A program made the translations under genes and the position numbers. The notes under the pieces were generated by a model. That model worked only from the letters and a program-made list of their open reading frames with translations. It did not search any database and was not told the DNA's origin. DNA of 64,000 bases from Bathymodiolus brooksi (taxonomy: Eukaryota > Mollusca > Bivalvia > Mytilida > Modiolidae), in assembly GCA_963680875.1 (NCBI GenBank), contig OY804579.1, forward strand, positions 52,466,036 to 52,530,035, written 5' to 3'. Shown piece by piece: positions 24,406 through 36,046 of this stretch (its first letter is position 1; each line of letters begins with the position of its first letter).

Positions 24406-25570
24406 AATATCGTGACATCGAACCATTGGGCGTTTTTTGCCGTGATGGTATGGGGTCACACCTAATTATTAAACAAATCAGTTCTGATTTTGTGAAGTGA
24501 AAAATATTAAAATGTTCGTGTTGTGTTTATCATGCCATGTCAAACAAGTCATAACTTTGTCAAATTAATGGGTAATTTAAAACGAAGATCAAAGGACACC
24601 CCTTCCAGTTAGTTCTTGTCTATTAACCTCCGCTCCACATAAGATCAGGGTACCAGGGACATCAGTATTTTCAAAGTTGTACACATACCTTTTAATATAC
24701 TATCAATGAAGCGCTCATTGTAGGATAAATAATAATTTGTGTATATATTTAACGCACGCAAGTTTACACAGTATTAGACATGTACGAAACTTCTCAGTTA
24801 TGAATTAATCAATACAGTGAAGGCCCGTTTACACGATCAAAGTTTTCCATCAAAAACTTTCGGAGGTTGTCCCCTTTTTGGAGAAAAACTTAAGGAAAAG
24901 CTGAATATTAATCCTGGAAACAACAAATATTGTACCGTTATTTAAGGAGTATCAAGAATGTGCTTTGAAACCAAAATTAGTTTTTTGTGTTTAAATTCAT
25001 TCTCCCCCACTGCCACATAGTACTCCCGGTCCAGTCTTGTTATTTCACAACTCCGAACAAGATGGTTGTATTTAAACATGTAGCCTTCATCAAATTACAC
25101 TATGTCCAAGAAACAAACTACACAGTAGACAAATCATTTTTTTTTTAAATATAAACCAAACTTATGGAAAAATCGCAAAACAGTGACCTATATCTCATAA
25201 AATCATAAACTAAAAACCGTATGATTTTATACCCATAGACATAAAATAGTCATAATAGATAAAATAATGCATAATATATATCTAATGTAATTTTCACCTA
25301 AACACGTGAAGACACCTGCAACAATTAACTATCAATAACCAAATATACAGGAAACCATGAAATTAACCCCCTCCTAATATGCAAACGTGTTGGATAGTTA
25401 ACTGACATGTGACCCAATATACAAAGGTGCTAAAACAAAATGAACGACTTTTTTTGTGACAACTTATTGTTTGCAAAACACTGACCAATATACCAAATTT
25501 TAACAGACATATAAAAGATACAAATTATCTCGATTTATTTTATTTTTTCACATTACCATACATATATACA
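24406..25570. other. intergenic, nothing recognised
   Basis: AT-rich sequence without open frames, terminal repeats or tandem arrays that I can identify. Confidence 0.5.
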
Positions 25571-25571
25571 T

Positions 25572-26562
25572 ACTAGTCAACAAAAGAAACGATACAAAGA
25601 TTTTTTTTAAATAAATATTTATGTTAAAACCAAAACAATTGTTTATTATCATTTACGTTAATGTTTGAGTGAAACGCATTTTTTACTCACAAAAGAAACA
25701 ATAGCATCCTGTTCCGTTACGGAAAAATTCCGGAAAGTCAATTTTCCGTCCCATGATCGAGTTTGCGATGATCGAAGTTAGACATTTAAATCACCTGCGG
25801 TCATTTATTGTGCTGTCAACAAAAGTAAACAATTTGCCATTCTGAACATTTGAATTTTCACAAGAACGCCGATGCCACGACTCCGTCAAAATGACCGTGA
25901 GCGAACAGTGGGTATGGTTCAGGCTGGAATGACTCACCAGGCCGTTGCAGACCACTTTAATGTATCTAGAATAACCATTTCGAGGCTAATGATTCGTCTT
26001 CGACAAACAGGTAGGACGAATGACATACCCCGTAACGCCAGCCGCATGTGACGTCACAACTTCAAGACAGACATTTACGCCTTATTCACCTCCGGAATCG
26101 TATTATAACGGCTGAGGACACTGCCCGTAGAACACGTGGTCTAGCAAATGTCCGAATTTCGAGTCAGACTGTTCGCAGAAGACTACGCGAATCTAGACTC
26201 CAAGCTAGGCGTCCGGTGGTAGGACCAATCATTAAACAACGACATAGGACCGCGAGACTAGCCTGAGCCGTGCACGCCATCGTTGGAGGCTTCACATCCT
26301 TTTTAGTCATGAATCCCGATTTTCACTTCGTTTTAGTGATGGACGTTATCGTGTGTATCGCAGGCGTGGGGAACGTTTTACGGACCAGTGTGTGTACGAG
26401 TCCGATCGTTTTGGAGGCGGAAATGTTATGGTCTGGGCTAGAATTTGTCATGATGGTCGCACTCAGTTCAGAATTGTTCAAGGAACATTGAATGCCGTAA
26501 AATACACAGCCGATATTCTTGATCCTAAGGATGAATCATTTCAATGGTTTGTAAGGATCTGA
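25572..26562 (+). pseudogene. Tc1-like transposase, three frames, 3' truncated
   Basis: A 5' terminal motif, CTAGTCAACAAAAGAAACGA, starts near 25573. The coding part opens at 25872 with MPRLRQNDRERTVGMVQAG and an HTH (AVADHFNVSRITISRL). It shifts frame near 26048 (DRHLRLIHLRNRI, TVRRRLRE) and again near 26266-26280 (the GRYRVYRRRGERF and DRFGGGNVMVW segments). Translated in the third frame, the first catalytic motif reads FSHESRF where active Tc1 enzymes have Asp in place of His. The second Asp, the Glu and the right terminal repeat are absent. It is a dead copy. Confidence 0.85.
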
Positions 26563-28507
26563 GCGTGGACTTTATGATATATTAGACAGAAGAGGACACA
26601 ATTCTACATGCGGAGATCTTATGATGAAGGTTATTTCACGTCCATGCTTTTATGGCCTCGTAAATAAGAAGCTAAAAATCTGACACATCTAAACTTGTAA
26701 AATTATTGAAAATCATTTTCGTAAAGGCTATGATTTAGCGACTCTAGTTGACTCAGTTTTACTAAATGCTAAACTATAGACAATCTGCTGGTTAGGGTTA
26801 GGGTTATGGCGTTTAACGCCGCTTTCAACAATATTTACAACTAGTAGATCCATTGTAGCAATTAAATAGGTAAATGTATATATATTTCATTCCATATTAT
26901 ATCACTATTTTATGATACATATTCGATTTCAATAAATTGATGACCTATTTATTCTGTTCTTCCACATAGACCATTAATTTCTTAAGATGTTTACGATTAA
27001 TTAATATTAAATCTTTTAGAAGAATCAGTTATGATTTTAGTAATGATCTTGAAGCAGCAAATTTTACCTACTTAGGTAGAAGTCAGGTAACTACGAATAT
27101 TCATTGACCTTGCGATTGTACTGTACATGTTAATGTTGTCATTATTTTTTGTGATAGTATATAGTCTTTTTGAATGCAAAGAAATATGTGCAGCTTAAAT
27201 TATTTGCTTGTTTATATCTGCATTGTCGCTGGAGAGACAATTATTAAGAGGGAAGGCTTGGGATCCCATGAACTGGTGTAACACCGAAACATTGTATGCT
27301 TATCCCAAGCTAAGACCTGGACTACATGTCGCGGGGTTTTTTTTGTGTTCAGTGAATTAAGGTGAGAGATAGTTGATTGTTTTTGTTGATATTGGTGGAA
27401 TTACTGACCAAGTTACTGTTTAAGCCATCATTTCATGAATTTTAAAACCACTAAGCGAAGGTTTTATATACAGTTAGCATCATTTTGTATCCCTTCAATA
27501 AGAAATACACGAGAGTCTGCTTATGTTTGTGTATAACTGCTCCATATAGGTTCGTTGCAAAAAAGTTTTTCTTTACTCCTCGTTGGTTTCTAGGCTGTGA
27601 AGCATATAAAAACACATCTAACTTTAACAATGACAAATATAAATAAACATGAAGTATAACCAGTTCAGTTGTGTGTCCCCAGTGTAAGGACGTTCCAATA
27701 ATACATAGGTAAATTTGGGGTGGGTGTCTTATCTTGAAAAATTTGTAAAAAATTATGGAGATTTGTTTACCAAATTATGGTCCGATCCTCCTCTTAGAGT
27801 AAACAATATTTTGCTGATCTCCCCTTTTCGGACACAGTTCGGTCCTCTTCTTAGAGTATTTTTTTGGACAGTCAGGATCCACCTCTGCAGTGAACACTTC
27901 ACAATGCGTGACTTGTGTCTTCTAGGCGACAATAAAAATGTGTACTATTTCTATTGTTCAAAATTCCATTTTAACTCGATCTGTGGAGAAATATTTTTCC
28001 AGGTTATGTGCTATTTCTTGATAAGACTTTATTAATAAATCTCCCATACCATCTAAACATAAAGATCACTAAACACATGTATATTATAAGTTTGACATTT
28101 AACGATATATGATGATAACCTTTAGCTGTATATGATCGTACTATAATAATATTTCCATTGATTTTCCATCATGGATTACTAATGAAGTCTCATTACAACA
28201 AGGGAAAACTTATAGTCTTGAATATTTGATGATTAATTTTTACCTGAAGGGTTGTAGCTGTATGATATAGTAAACTATATAACGTAACAGCATTGATTAT
28301 ATTACTTTAATTTATATGTATTGTGGCATTTTCAATTGCTTAAATGTCAGTTTTGTAATTACTTATTACATTATATATACATTGTATATATAAATACTGG
28401 TTGATTTCTTTTGATTTATCTACCTACGTTATAACAAAAGAAATTTAAAACACTACATGTACATTCAGTTACCTGGGAAACGTGGGCATTTTGAAGAGTA
28501 GCTTGAC
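26563..28507. other. intergenic with small repeat pieces
   Basis: 26802-26840 is the reverse complement of a SINE tail (GCGTTTAACGCCGCTTTCAA). 27361-27450 shares GTGAGAGATA, TTTGTTGATATTG and GGTGGAATTACTGACC with the complement of 31700-31770, a two-copy segment of unknown nature. No gene was recognised; an open frame at 27715-28035 lacks any family signature. Confidence 0.45.
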
Positions 28508-28510
28508 TTA

Positions 28511-29097
28511 GAGTGCATTTCTTCCTAACCAAAGTTTGTAAACGTTGTGTGTCGTTTGTTAAACGCTGCAAAAGTAGAAACAAATACATCGTTTAATCAC
28601 AGAGTTTACTGACCCTGTTTGACCTGAAAATATGCATGCACATGTTGTTGGTAAATAAACTCATAATGACGCGCGAAAATGGCTGATGATGATATAGAAA
28701 CAGAGGACATGGTTATTTTAACAGTGTGCACACAATATTTTGGTGAAAGTTCATCTTCTTTATCTGATGAATATTCTGAAGATAGTGATGATGAAGCTCT
28801 TTTATTGAAAACAGCAGTTGCAATGATAGAAAGATGGACAATACCTAAAATTGGTTCATTTGTTGACATTGTTTTGAGTTACGACAACCAGGAATTCCAC
28901 ATGTTGACAATTGATTCAGCGTTGAGATTAGAAACAAATGCAGCGTTTGCAGCAACAAACGATAAACGACAAACTGTAGACGCACATTAGCGAGTGCATA
29001 GTTTGTCAAAGTTTGTGCAAACTTTACAAACGTATGTTAGAACAATTGCTCTAAACGCGTACGCGCGTAGTCGTTTGTGTTAGAAAGAAATGCACTC
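28511..29097 (+). mobile_element. PIF/Harbinger element, 587 bp, TTA TSD
   Basis: TTA precedes 28511 and follows 29097. The ends read GAGTGCATTTCTTCCTAAC and, reverse-complemented, GAGTGCATTTCTTTCTAAC. Subterminal regions carry repeated GTTTGT/ACAAACG motifs on both sides. The interior has an ORF resembling the start of a Harbinger transposase. TSD sequence, TIR and ORF agree on the superfamily. Confidence 0.85.
28679..28990 (+). pseudogene. truncated Harbinger transposase N-terminus
   Basis: The ORF of 103 codons has an acidic Ser-rich segment (ESSSSLSDEYSEDSDDEALL) and then PKIGSFVDIVLSYDNQEFHM. The latter resembles the P(R/K)I..FVE..V..Y...EF..HFRM region that precedes the catalytic domain of HARBI1-like nucleases. 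The catalytic DDE domain is missing; the frame closes 100 bases before the right terminal repeat. Confidence 0.5.
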
Positions 29098-29280
29098 TTA
29101 ATAATAGACATATTTTTATAATTTCATTTAATTTTTATAGAAATAAATGAATTTCGTGATTAGTTACCTGGAAAATATCGATATGTTGAGGAGTAGTTTT
29201 ATTTAATAAACATGTTTTTATAATTTCATTTCATTTTTTCAGAAATGTTTTTTTTGGAAATAATTACCTGGCAAAGTGCA

Positions 29281-30538
29281 ACATATACATTTATAGAGAA
29301 AAACAACATATGCATTTATAGAGAAAAATAACATATACATTTATAGAGAAAAACAACATCTACATTTATAGAGAAAAACAACATATACATTTATAGAGAA
29401 AAACAACATATACATTTATAGAGAAAAACAACATATACATTTATAGAGAAAAACAACATATACATTTATAGAGAAAAACAACATATACATTTATAGAGAA
29501 AAACAACATCTACATTTATAGAGAAAAATAACATATACATTTATAGAGAAAAACAACATCTACATTTATAGAGAAAAACAACATCTACATTTATAGAGAA
29601 AAACAACATCTACATTTATAGAGAAAAACAACATCTACATTTATAGAGAAAAACAACATATACATTTATAGAGAAAAACAACATATACATTTATAGAGAA
29701 AAACAACATCTACATTTATAGAGAAAAATAACATATACATTTATAGAGAAAAACAGCATATACATTTATAGAGAAAAACAACATATACATTTATAGAGAA
29801 AAACAACATCTACATTTATAGAGAAAAATAACATATACATTTATAGAGAAAAACAACATCTACATTTATAGAGAAAAACAACATATACATTTATAGAGAA
29901 AAACAACATCTACATTTATAGAGAAAAACAACATCTACATTTATAGAGAAAAACAGCATATACATTTATAGAGAAAAACAACATATACATTTATAGAGAA
30001 AAACAACATATACATTTATAGAGAAAAACAACATATACATTTATAGAGAAAAACAACATCTACATTTATAGAGAAAAACAACATCTACATTTATAGAGAA
30101 AAACAGCATATACATTTATAGAGAAAAACAACATATACATTTATAGAGAAAAACAACATCTACATTTATAGAGAAAAATAACATATACATTTATAGAGAA
30201 AAACAACATATACATTTATAGAGAAAAACAACATCTACATTTATTGAGAAAAACAACATTATACATTTATAGAGAAAAATAACAAATACATTTATAGAGA
30301 AAAACAACATATACATTTATAGAGAAAAACATCTACATTTATAGAGAAAAACAACATCTACATTTATAGAGAAAAACAACATCTACATTTATAGAGAAAA
30401 ATAACATATACATTTATAGAGAAAAACAACATATACATTTATAGAGAAAAACAACATCTACATTTATAGAGAAAAATAACAAATACATTTATAGAGAAAA
30501 ACAACATATACATTTATAGAGAAAAACAGCATGTACAT
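29281..30538. repeat. 25-bp minisatellite, about 50 copies
   Basis: The unit ACATATACATTTATAGAGAA plus AAACA repeats at 25-base spacing with very little divergence. Variants are ATATAC versus ATCTAC, AAATAAC versus AAACAAC, and AAACAGC; they recur in mixed order, suggesting higher-order duplication. A further remnant (GTTATAGAGAAAAACAAC, 30980-30997) lies beyond the inserted MITE, so the array was once longer. Confidence 0.97.
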
Positions 30539-30972
30539 CACAGGCACTTGTTTCATTAAAAAAATATATGCCCCCTCCTCTTCCTTACTTCAAGGTAAAC
30601 ATCTGCCCTTTACCTCTTCCTTACTTCAAGGTAAACATCTGCCCTTTACCTCTTCCCCACTTCGCCTCAATATTTTTCGCTTATTTGTGATCCTTTCGCT
30701 GACCCAATCATATCGTTACACTCCCGAGATATTTCTCTTTTCGACTGTCACATTTAAATATAAATACCGGGCCCCCCTCAGATGAATTGGACAAGAATAT
30801 TCAGCGAAAGTCGCATTTTCTATTTTTCAGTCGCTGAAACGGAAATATATTGAGGCGAAGTGGGCGGGGGGGGGGGGGGGGGTAGGGGGGGGGGCGGGTA
30901 AAGGGCAGATGTTTACCTTGAAGTAAGGAAGAGGAGGGGGCATATATTTTTTTAATGAAATAAGTGCCTGTG
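30539..30972. mobile_element. foldback MITE inserted in the minisatellite, 434 bp
   Basis: The left arm starts CACAGGCACTTGTTTCATT and contains AAGGTAAACATCTGCCCTTT; the right arm is its near-exact inverse and ends AAGTGCCTGTG. In the left arm the CTTCAAGGTAAACATCTGCC segment occurs twice. Flanks TGTACA and TATACA are consistent with a short TSD, but the repetitive target makes this uncertain. A G-tract occupies 30868-30895. Confidence 0.8.
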
Positions 30973-31000
30973 CTATACAGTTATAGAGAAAAACAACACC

Positions 31001-32775
31001 TTTTAAAAGAAAAAAAACGTGTCCCTAATTCTAAATGATATGTATAGTTTTTATACATTAATATATCTTTATTTTGATTATTTTTTAAGTGCAATGGTAT
31101 ATAGAAATACATTAATAAATATAAAATATGTATTCTATTATACAACATAGTGAAATTATGCAAGCAGAACACAGAAATTATGCAAGCAGAACACACACAG
31201 ATTTTAACAAATCTAATAAATGTACACCGTTTTTTAGGTTTCGATTAAGTAGAATTATGAGTTCTCCAAACATTAGAATATTAGCATTTTTAAATTTCCT
31301 TGTGAAATTTGCATATCTCAGTTGATAAACATACTTTAAAGATTATTCCAATAACAACAACGTGTTACCAGGAAGCAACCTTTATCATTAAAATTACCCT
31401 TCCAGGATTCCAAAGAACACAGTATAGTCAGTTGGAAACATGGTTAGCAAAAGTTCACACAAGATCTGTTGATAATTATAACAATATTGTAAATAAATAA
31501 TATGTAAAATTAGTTTCAAGGAAATATTTTTGTGAAATCTGTGTTTATACGATGCATGATCAAACTATTATTTAGATGTAATAAATATGTGCATTTGTGA
31601 ATTCAGAAACATAAATACTATGTGTTTTTGTATACATAATCACTAAAAATATTTTAAACGCATTCGATTAAAAGATGAAATGTTTGTAGATGTAAAAAAT
31701 ATATTATGAAAGGAAAGTTTAAACAGTGATGGTCAGCAATTCCATCAATATCAACAAACAAATAATTATCTCTCACATCCACAGGCGCTAGTGGAACGGA
31801 TTTACCACCCCCTTTTTTAAGCAGAAAGTTAACAGAAGGGGGTGGTAATTCCGTGTCATGATCGCCTGTGCTCACATCAACTCATTGAACATAATAAAGG
31901 CCACTACATACGACGTAAGAAATCAAGGTCCTGGCTTTGGACAGGCACACACGTATGGCGGGTTTGAACCGGTTAATGGGATCATATCCATCCCCTCTTG
32001 ATAATAAGACCTCCAACGACCATCATATGTAAAGAAATGATATTGCATTGAAGTCGATGGTGACAGTGCCGAATTAAGGCAGGGGCTTTATGAGCTGCAA
32101 CCCATGGGTCTCCGCCAGCTGAGGGCCTCCAGAGAATAAGTGAATTTAATTTACTCAGAAAAGTTACTTCATTTGTAAATACAGAATGAAACTATACGTA
32201 TGCTGAGCTATCTCTTTAAAAAGGCTAAATTCGAAATTGAATCCATTCGTGCTTTTGTTTATTATCACTGGACTCGAGGAGATTTACATTATCTGTAGGC
32301 CATGGTCCTACAAAATCGTAATCCGGCCCTGGATGGTGATGCAAACATTGTAGGATGTTACCAATAATTTTCACTTCGAAAATCATGAAAGGCGTTGACA
32401 TGTAGTCGTTCATATGCTAATACTGAATATTGAGTTTATATTCAGTCAGAAACATAATATTATACATTATATTGTAAATGATGATCACTTATCATTTTAT
32501 TCTTAGAATAACCAGGGATCATTTTATGATTTACCACAATTTCTTTCTGTGACAACAAGGAAGTAATTATATTTTTTTTGGACTATTTCCGCATGTAAAT
32601 CAATGATTAACTGTTACAAATCATGAACTATTGATAATGTATCTGTCTGGTATAGTTTAAAAATATAACATTGACGTTTACAAATACTGAAATATTAACA
32701 GCTATCAATATTAAAATGTAAATTAAATTATGAAATATATTGTCTGTGAGTCAGCTGGAACACTGAAAACTAACA
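31001..32775. other. intergenic with dispersed-repeat fragments
   Basis: 31900-32000 (AAGGTCCTGGCTTTGGACAG, GGCGGGTTTGAACC) resembles a dispersed mussel repeat related to 40650 and 46860. 31654-31875 minus has an open frame with PLAPVDVRDNYLFVDIDGIA; part of it recurs at 27361. It may be an old coding remnant, but no family is recognised. Confidence 0.4.
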
Positions 32776-32787
32776 CTGATATCAACG

Positions 32788-33057
32788 AAGGCCCGTGTGA
32801 CTCAATGAGTTAGGTCATTGGATTACCTAACAACTCATACAAGCCTATCACCAATACGGCGTGGGTTCGCGCCCGGCTTTGTAAATTACAAAAAGGGTGC
32901 ACTTGACTCGCAGCCGCAAGTGATAAAGTTTACCAGTTGCTTGCCCATGGTCGGTTGTTCTCTCCGGGTACTCCGGCTTCTTTCACCACTAAAACTGGTC
33001 GCCATGATATAGCTGAAATATTGTTGAAAGTGGCGTTAAGCAAAAAAAAAAATCAAT
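32788..33057 (+). mobile_element. full-length tRNA-derived SINE, type A, 12-bp TSD
   Basis: CTGATATCAACG stands at 32776-32787 and 33058-33069. The order is: tRNA-like head with A-box-like GTGACTCAATGAGTTAGG and B-box GGGTTCGCGCCC, spacer AAAAAGGGTGCACTTGACTC, conserved domain TTTCACCACTAAAACTGG, then GCTGAAATATTGTTGAAAG, TGGCGTTAAGC and an A-rich tail. Pol III-type promoter boxes are inferred from sequence. Confidence 0.92.
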
Positions 33058-33444
33058 CTGATATCAACGTGTCATTCGTGTCTTGTATGCTGCACTTTTC
33101 ATGGTTAATTCAGACAAAAAATAAAAGGCATTAAGCAAATTACATTTAGGAAACGTTCATATTAAAACTATTCGCAAATTCTAACTCATCCAACAACAAT
33201 ATTAAAGCCTTATCATCTACACTAAATAAACAACGCTTGGAATATCAAATAATCTCAAAACAAATGAAGGCAAAATTGACATAGAAATCTACTTTTCAAT
33301 GCCTACTCCACAATATTATATGGCTTCAGAGTTATTAAGCAACAAACAATTTCATACAATGGTTTGTAAACCGATCAATACTTCTTTCTAATATAAAATA
33401 TCAGGACATACTGAAAAAAGGTGTTACGGAAGGGTAAGTCTGTA

Positions 33445-33625
33445 TAAAAGATTGAAGATACCAAAGGGGTAATCAGAAGCCCCAAATCGAAGAATAACAG
33501 ACAATACAATGGCAAAAATAGAAAGGACAATCATTGATCTACAAAACACTACACAGAAAACTAAAGATTGAGCAACACGAAGCGCACTAAAAACCGGGGA
33601 TGAACTCAGGTGCTCCGGAAGAGTT
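33445..33625 (+). repeat. dispersed repeat R2
   Basis: GAAGATACCAAAGGGGTAAT to GGTGCTCCGGAAG, including ACCGGGGATGAACTCAGG. Other copies are at 37636, 46424 (minus), 55646 and 58735. I associate this family with mussel genomes from memory. Confidence 0.75.
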
Positions 33626-33639
33626 TCAACATCGTAGTG

Positions 33640-34410
33640 TAATGAGCGACACAAAATGCAAACAGCTTTAAAGTAATATCTCCTTCACCGTCATCTCAAA
33701 AGTAACATACCACGCCTTAACATTGCATGTTATAATAGATTATAAAATTTGTAATACTATTGTTTGGTTTTATAATACATGGATGATGGATCTTACCTTT
33801 AGTAACGGACACAATAAAACAGATTACAAGTCTAAGGTAATTAAAATGTAATATGATTACAGGGATTCTTTGTCTCTGTTCTTTTTTAATTTATATTCTT
33901 CTAATCTGGTAATATCAAAGACACATTGTCAGTTTTTATCACGCAGCAAAAGGTCACACTGATCTTTATTTGAAAGATATAAATTGACAGTATTCACATC
34001 ATCGAATACTTGTCGTCTTATAAACGATTTATCTTTATACGACACATTTCCGAGTATGTCTATGGAAGCCGGGAGCGACCATTTTATCTTCTCCGTGACA
34101 CATTTCTGTGTATGTCTATGGAAGCCGGGAGCAACAATTTCGCGTTTTCACTTTTTGGCCCTATAATTTTTACAAGGCAAATACCCCGGTATACGAAAAG
34201 GCGAAAAGGTGGCCATCTTTGTTTAAACCTTCTTATCACAATTTGTTTTCGCCTTTTTTTCTGATAAAATCGGAATTTAATCTTTTGAAATATTTTATCA
34301 TGATCTATCATTATTCACAAATACCAAGGCTAGTTAAAACATAAAACTGCACACATGTATGCTTTGTTTTTTCTTTATCAAACATGTTTAAACGAATAGC
34401 TCTTTATATT
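33640..34410. other. intergenic with a short tandem pair
   Basis: 34045-34075 and 34094-34131 are near-identical (TGTATGTCTATGGAAGCCGG and relatives), a ~49-base duplication giving overlapping open frames. No gene seen. Confidence 0.5.
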
Positions 34411-34416
34411 GCTATA

Positions 34417-34676
34417 GGGGCCGTCGTGGCCGTGATCGTATGGTAGTTGGATTTACAACTACCTATGCAATCAATGCCTATCACCACTGATGTTGTGAAT
34501 TCGAATCTCGATCAGGGTGAGGTGTTCACCATTATGTGATAAAGTTTGTCAGTGACCTGCGATAGGTCGGTGGTTTTCTCCGAGTCCTCCGGTTTCCTCC
34601 ACCAATAATGCTGACCGTCACGATATGACTGAAATATTGTTGAAAGTGACGTTAAACACCATCAAACAAACAAAGA
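34417..34676 (+). mobile_element. tRNA-derived SINE, head type B
   Basis: Head GGCCGTCGTGGCCGTGATCG with TATGGTAGTTGGATT, B-box-like GAATTCGAATCTCG, spacer ATTATGTGATAAAGTTTGTC, then the domain shared with type A (TCCTCCACCAATAATGCTG, ACTGAAATATTGTTGAAAG, GACGTTAAACACC) and an ACAAACAAAG tail. The head differs from type A while the 3' half is shared. Confidence 0.88.
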
Positions 34677-35535
34677 AATTAAACGCAAGTATCTTCTTAA
34701 TTATGGTCCCGACAAATTTCCTAAAAATGAGCCGAAACTTTATACACATTTCTTTTAGATGTGTTACATTTTTTTACCGCATTCCAAGGGTACACTCTTC
34801 GAGTTTGTCTGTACAATCTGTATCTTGACCAATCTGAGATCTTCCAAAACCTGTTTAAGGATAACTATCCCTACGAACAGTTTCGTTTTTATTTGTTAAC
34901 CAAGTGCATGGCGGTGTTCTCATTTTTTTGCTTCTTGACACTTGTCATATTGTATTATTTCTTCATGGTGAACATTTTTTGAAATTTCAGAAATGATGAT
35001 ATTTCTCTCATTAACTTCGTCATTTAATGCTTCTGGGATTATATGATATCGTCGTCTGTAACCAACGACTAATCACCATCCGATTACCCCCAACTCATCA
35101 AGAGTGGAGAGTAATCACAGCGTGATCAGCTATGAGTCACAGATAATAATATGATAGATACTGTTATTGTTTATTAGGAATCCTGTATTGGTATGAGCCA
35201 TAATCATTTACATCCTCCATGGTCTAAGATATAATTTTCATCAGGGTCTATATTATCAGATGCATTCATTTAATATTTATTGCAACATTCCGATGAAGCG
35301 TTTCACCTTGAATATGTAGAAAGCTAGGCTGATCAATGTGAGCAACTGTTGGCATGATTTTCTTAATCTGTTTGTCTTTCAATGTTCGGTCTAGATAATA
35401 AGGAATCAGCGGCCATTTTTATGATTAATATTAAATTTCTATTCTACAGGTTGATATTCACGCCAGTTATTGGAATGTTATCATTTGACTTTGACGTCAT
35501 TGGTGACTCATGTTTTGTTTTCTGTAAGTCATATA

Positions 35536-36035
35536 CCTATGCAAATAGCAGGGGCGGATTCAGGGGGGGGGGGGGGCACCCGGCGCGCGCCCCCCCTAAA
35601 ATTGGTAAAAATATGATTTTTTTTTGGCGTAAAATCGTGATTTTTCACATGAAATACCCCAAAAATTTCGCGCGCCCCCCCCTAAAATTGGAAAAATATG
35701 ATTTTTTGGCGTAAAATCGTGATTTTTCACACGAAATATCCCAAAAATTTTCGCGCCTCCCTCTGCTCGGCGCAATTTTTTTAAGTGCGCCCCCCCTAAC
35801 TTGAAATCCTGGATCCGCCCCTGAATAGTGCCTATCACCACTAACGTTGTGAGTTCGAATCGCGCGCAGGCGAGGTGTACTCGATACAACATTATGTGAT
35901 CAAGTTTGTCAGTGATTTGCGGTGGATTGGTGGTTTTCTCCGGGTACCCCGGTTTCCTTCACCAATAGAAGTGATCGCCACGATATAACTGAAATATTGT
36001 TGAAAGTGACGTTAAACACCATAACATTAAAACTC
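35536..36035 (+). mobile_element. 5'-truncated type B SINE with 11-bp TSD, split by a hAT MITE
   Basis: TAAGTCATATA is duplicated at 35525-35535 and 36036-36046. The SINE begins at CCTATGCAA, is interrupted by 35549-35823, and resumes TGCCTATCACCACTAACG through GTTGAAAGTGACGTTAAAC. The 5' truncation and TSD show a separate retroposition. Confidence 0.8.
35549..35823. mobile_element. hAT MITE, 275 bp, 5-bp TSD AATAG, inside a SINE
   Basis: Ends CAGGGGCGGATTCAGG and, reverse-complemented, CAGGGGCGGATCCAGG. AATAG is at 35544-35548 and 35824-35828. Two internal copies of a 75-base GGCGTAAAATCGTGATTTTT unit. The consensus SINE shows the uninterrupted target. Confidence 0.88.
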
Positions 36036-36046
36036 TAAGTCATATA

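Noticed and set aside
26789..26805. TTAGGG-like telomeric repeat
   Set aside because: Only about two units (GGTTAGGGTTAGGGTT) next to a SINE tail; no array.
29281..30538. Regular 25-base repeats resembling a CRISPR array
   Set aside because: There are no spacers; the unit is fully tandem, and the genome is eukaryotic.
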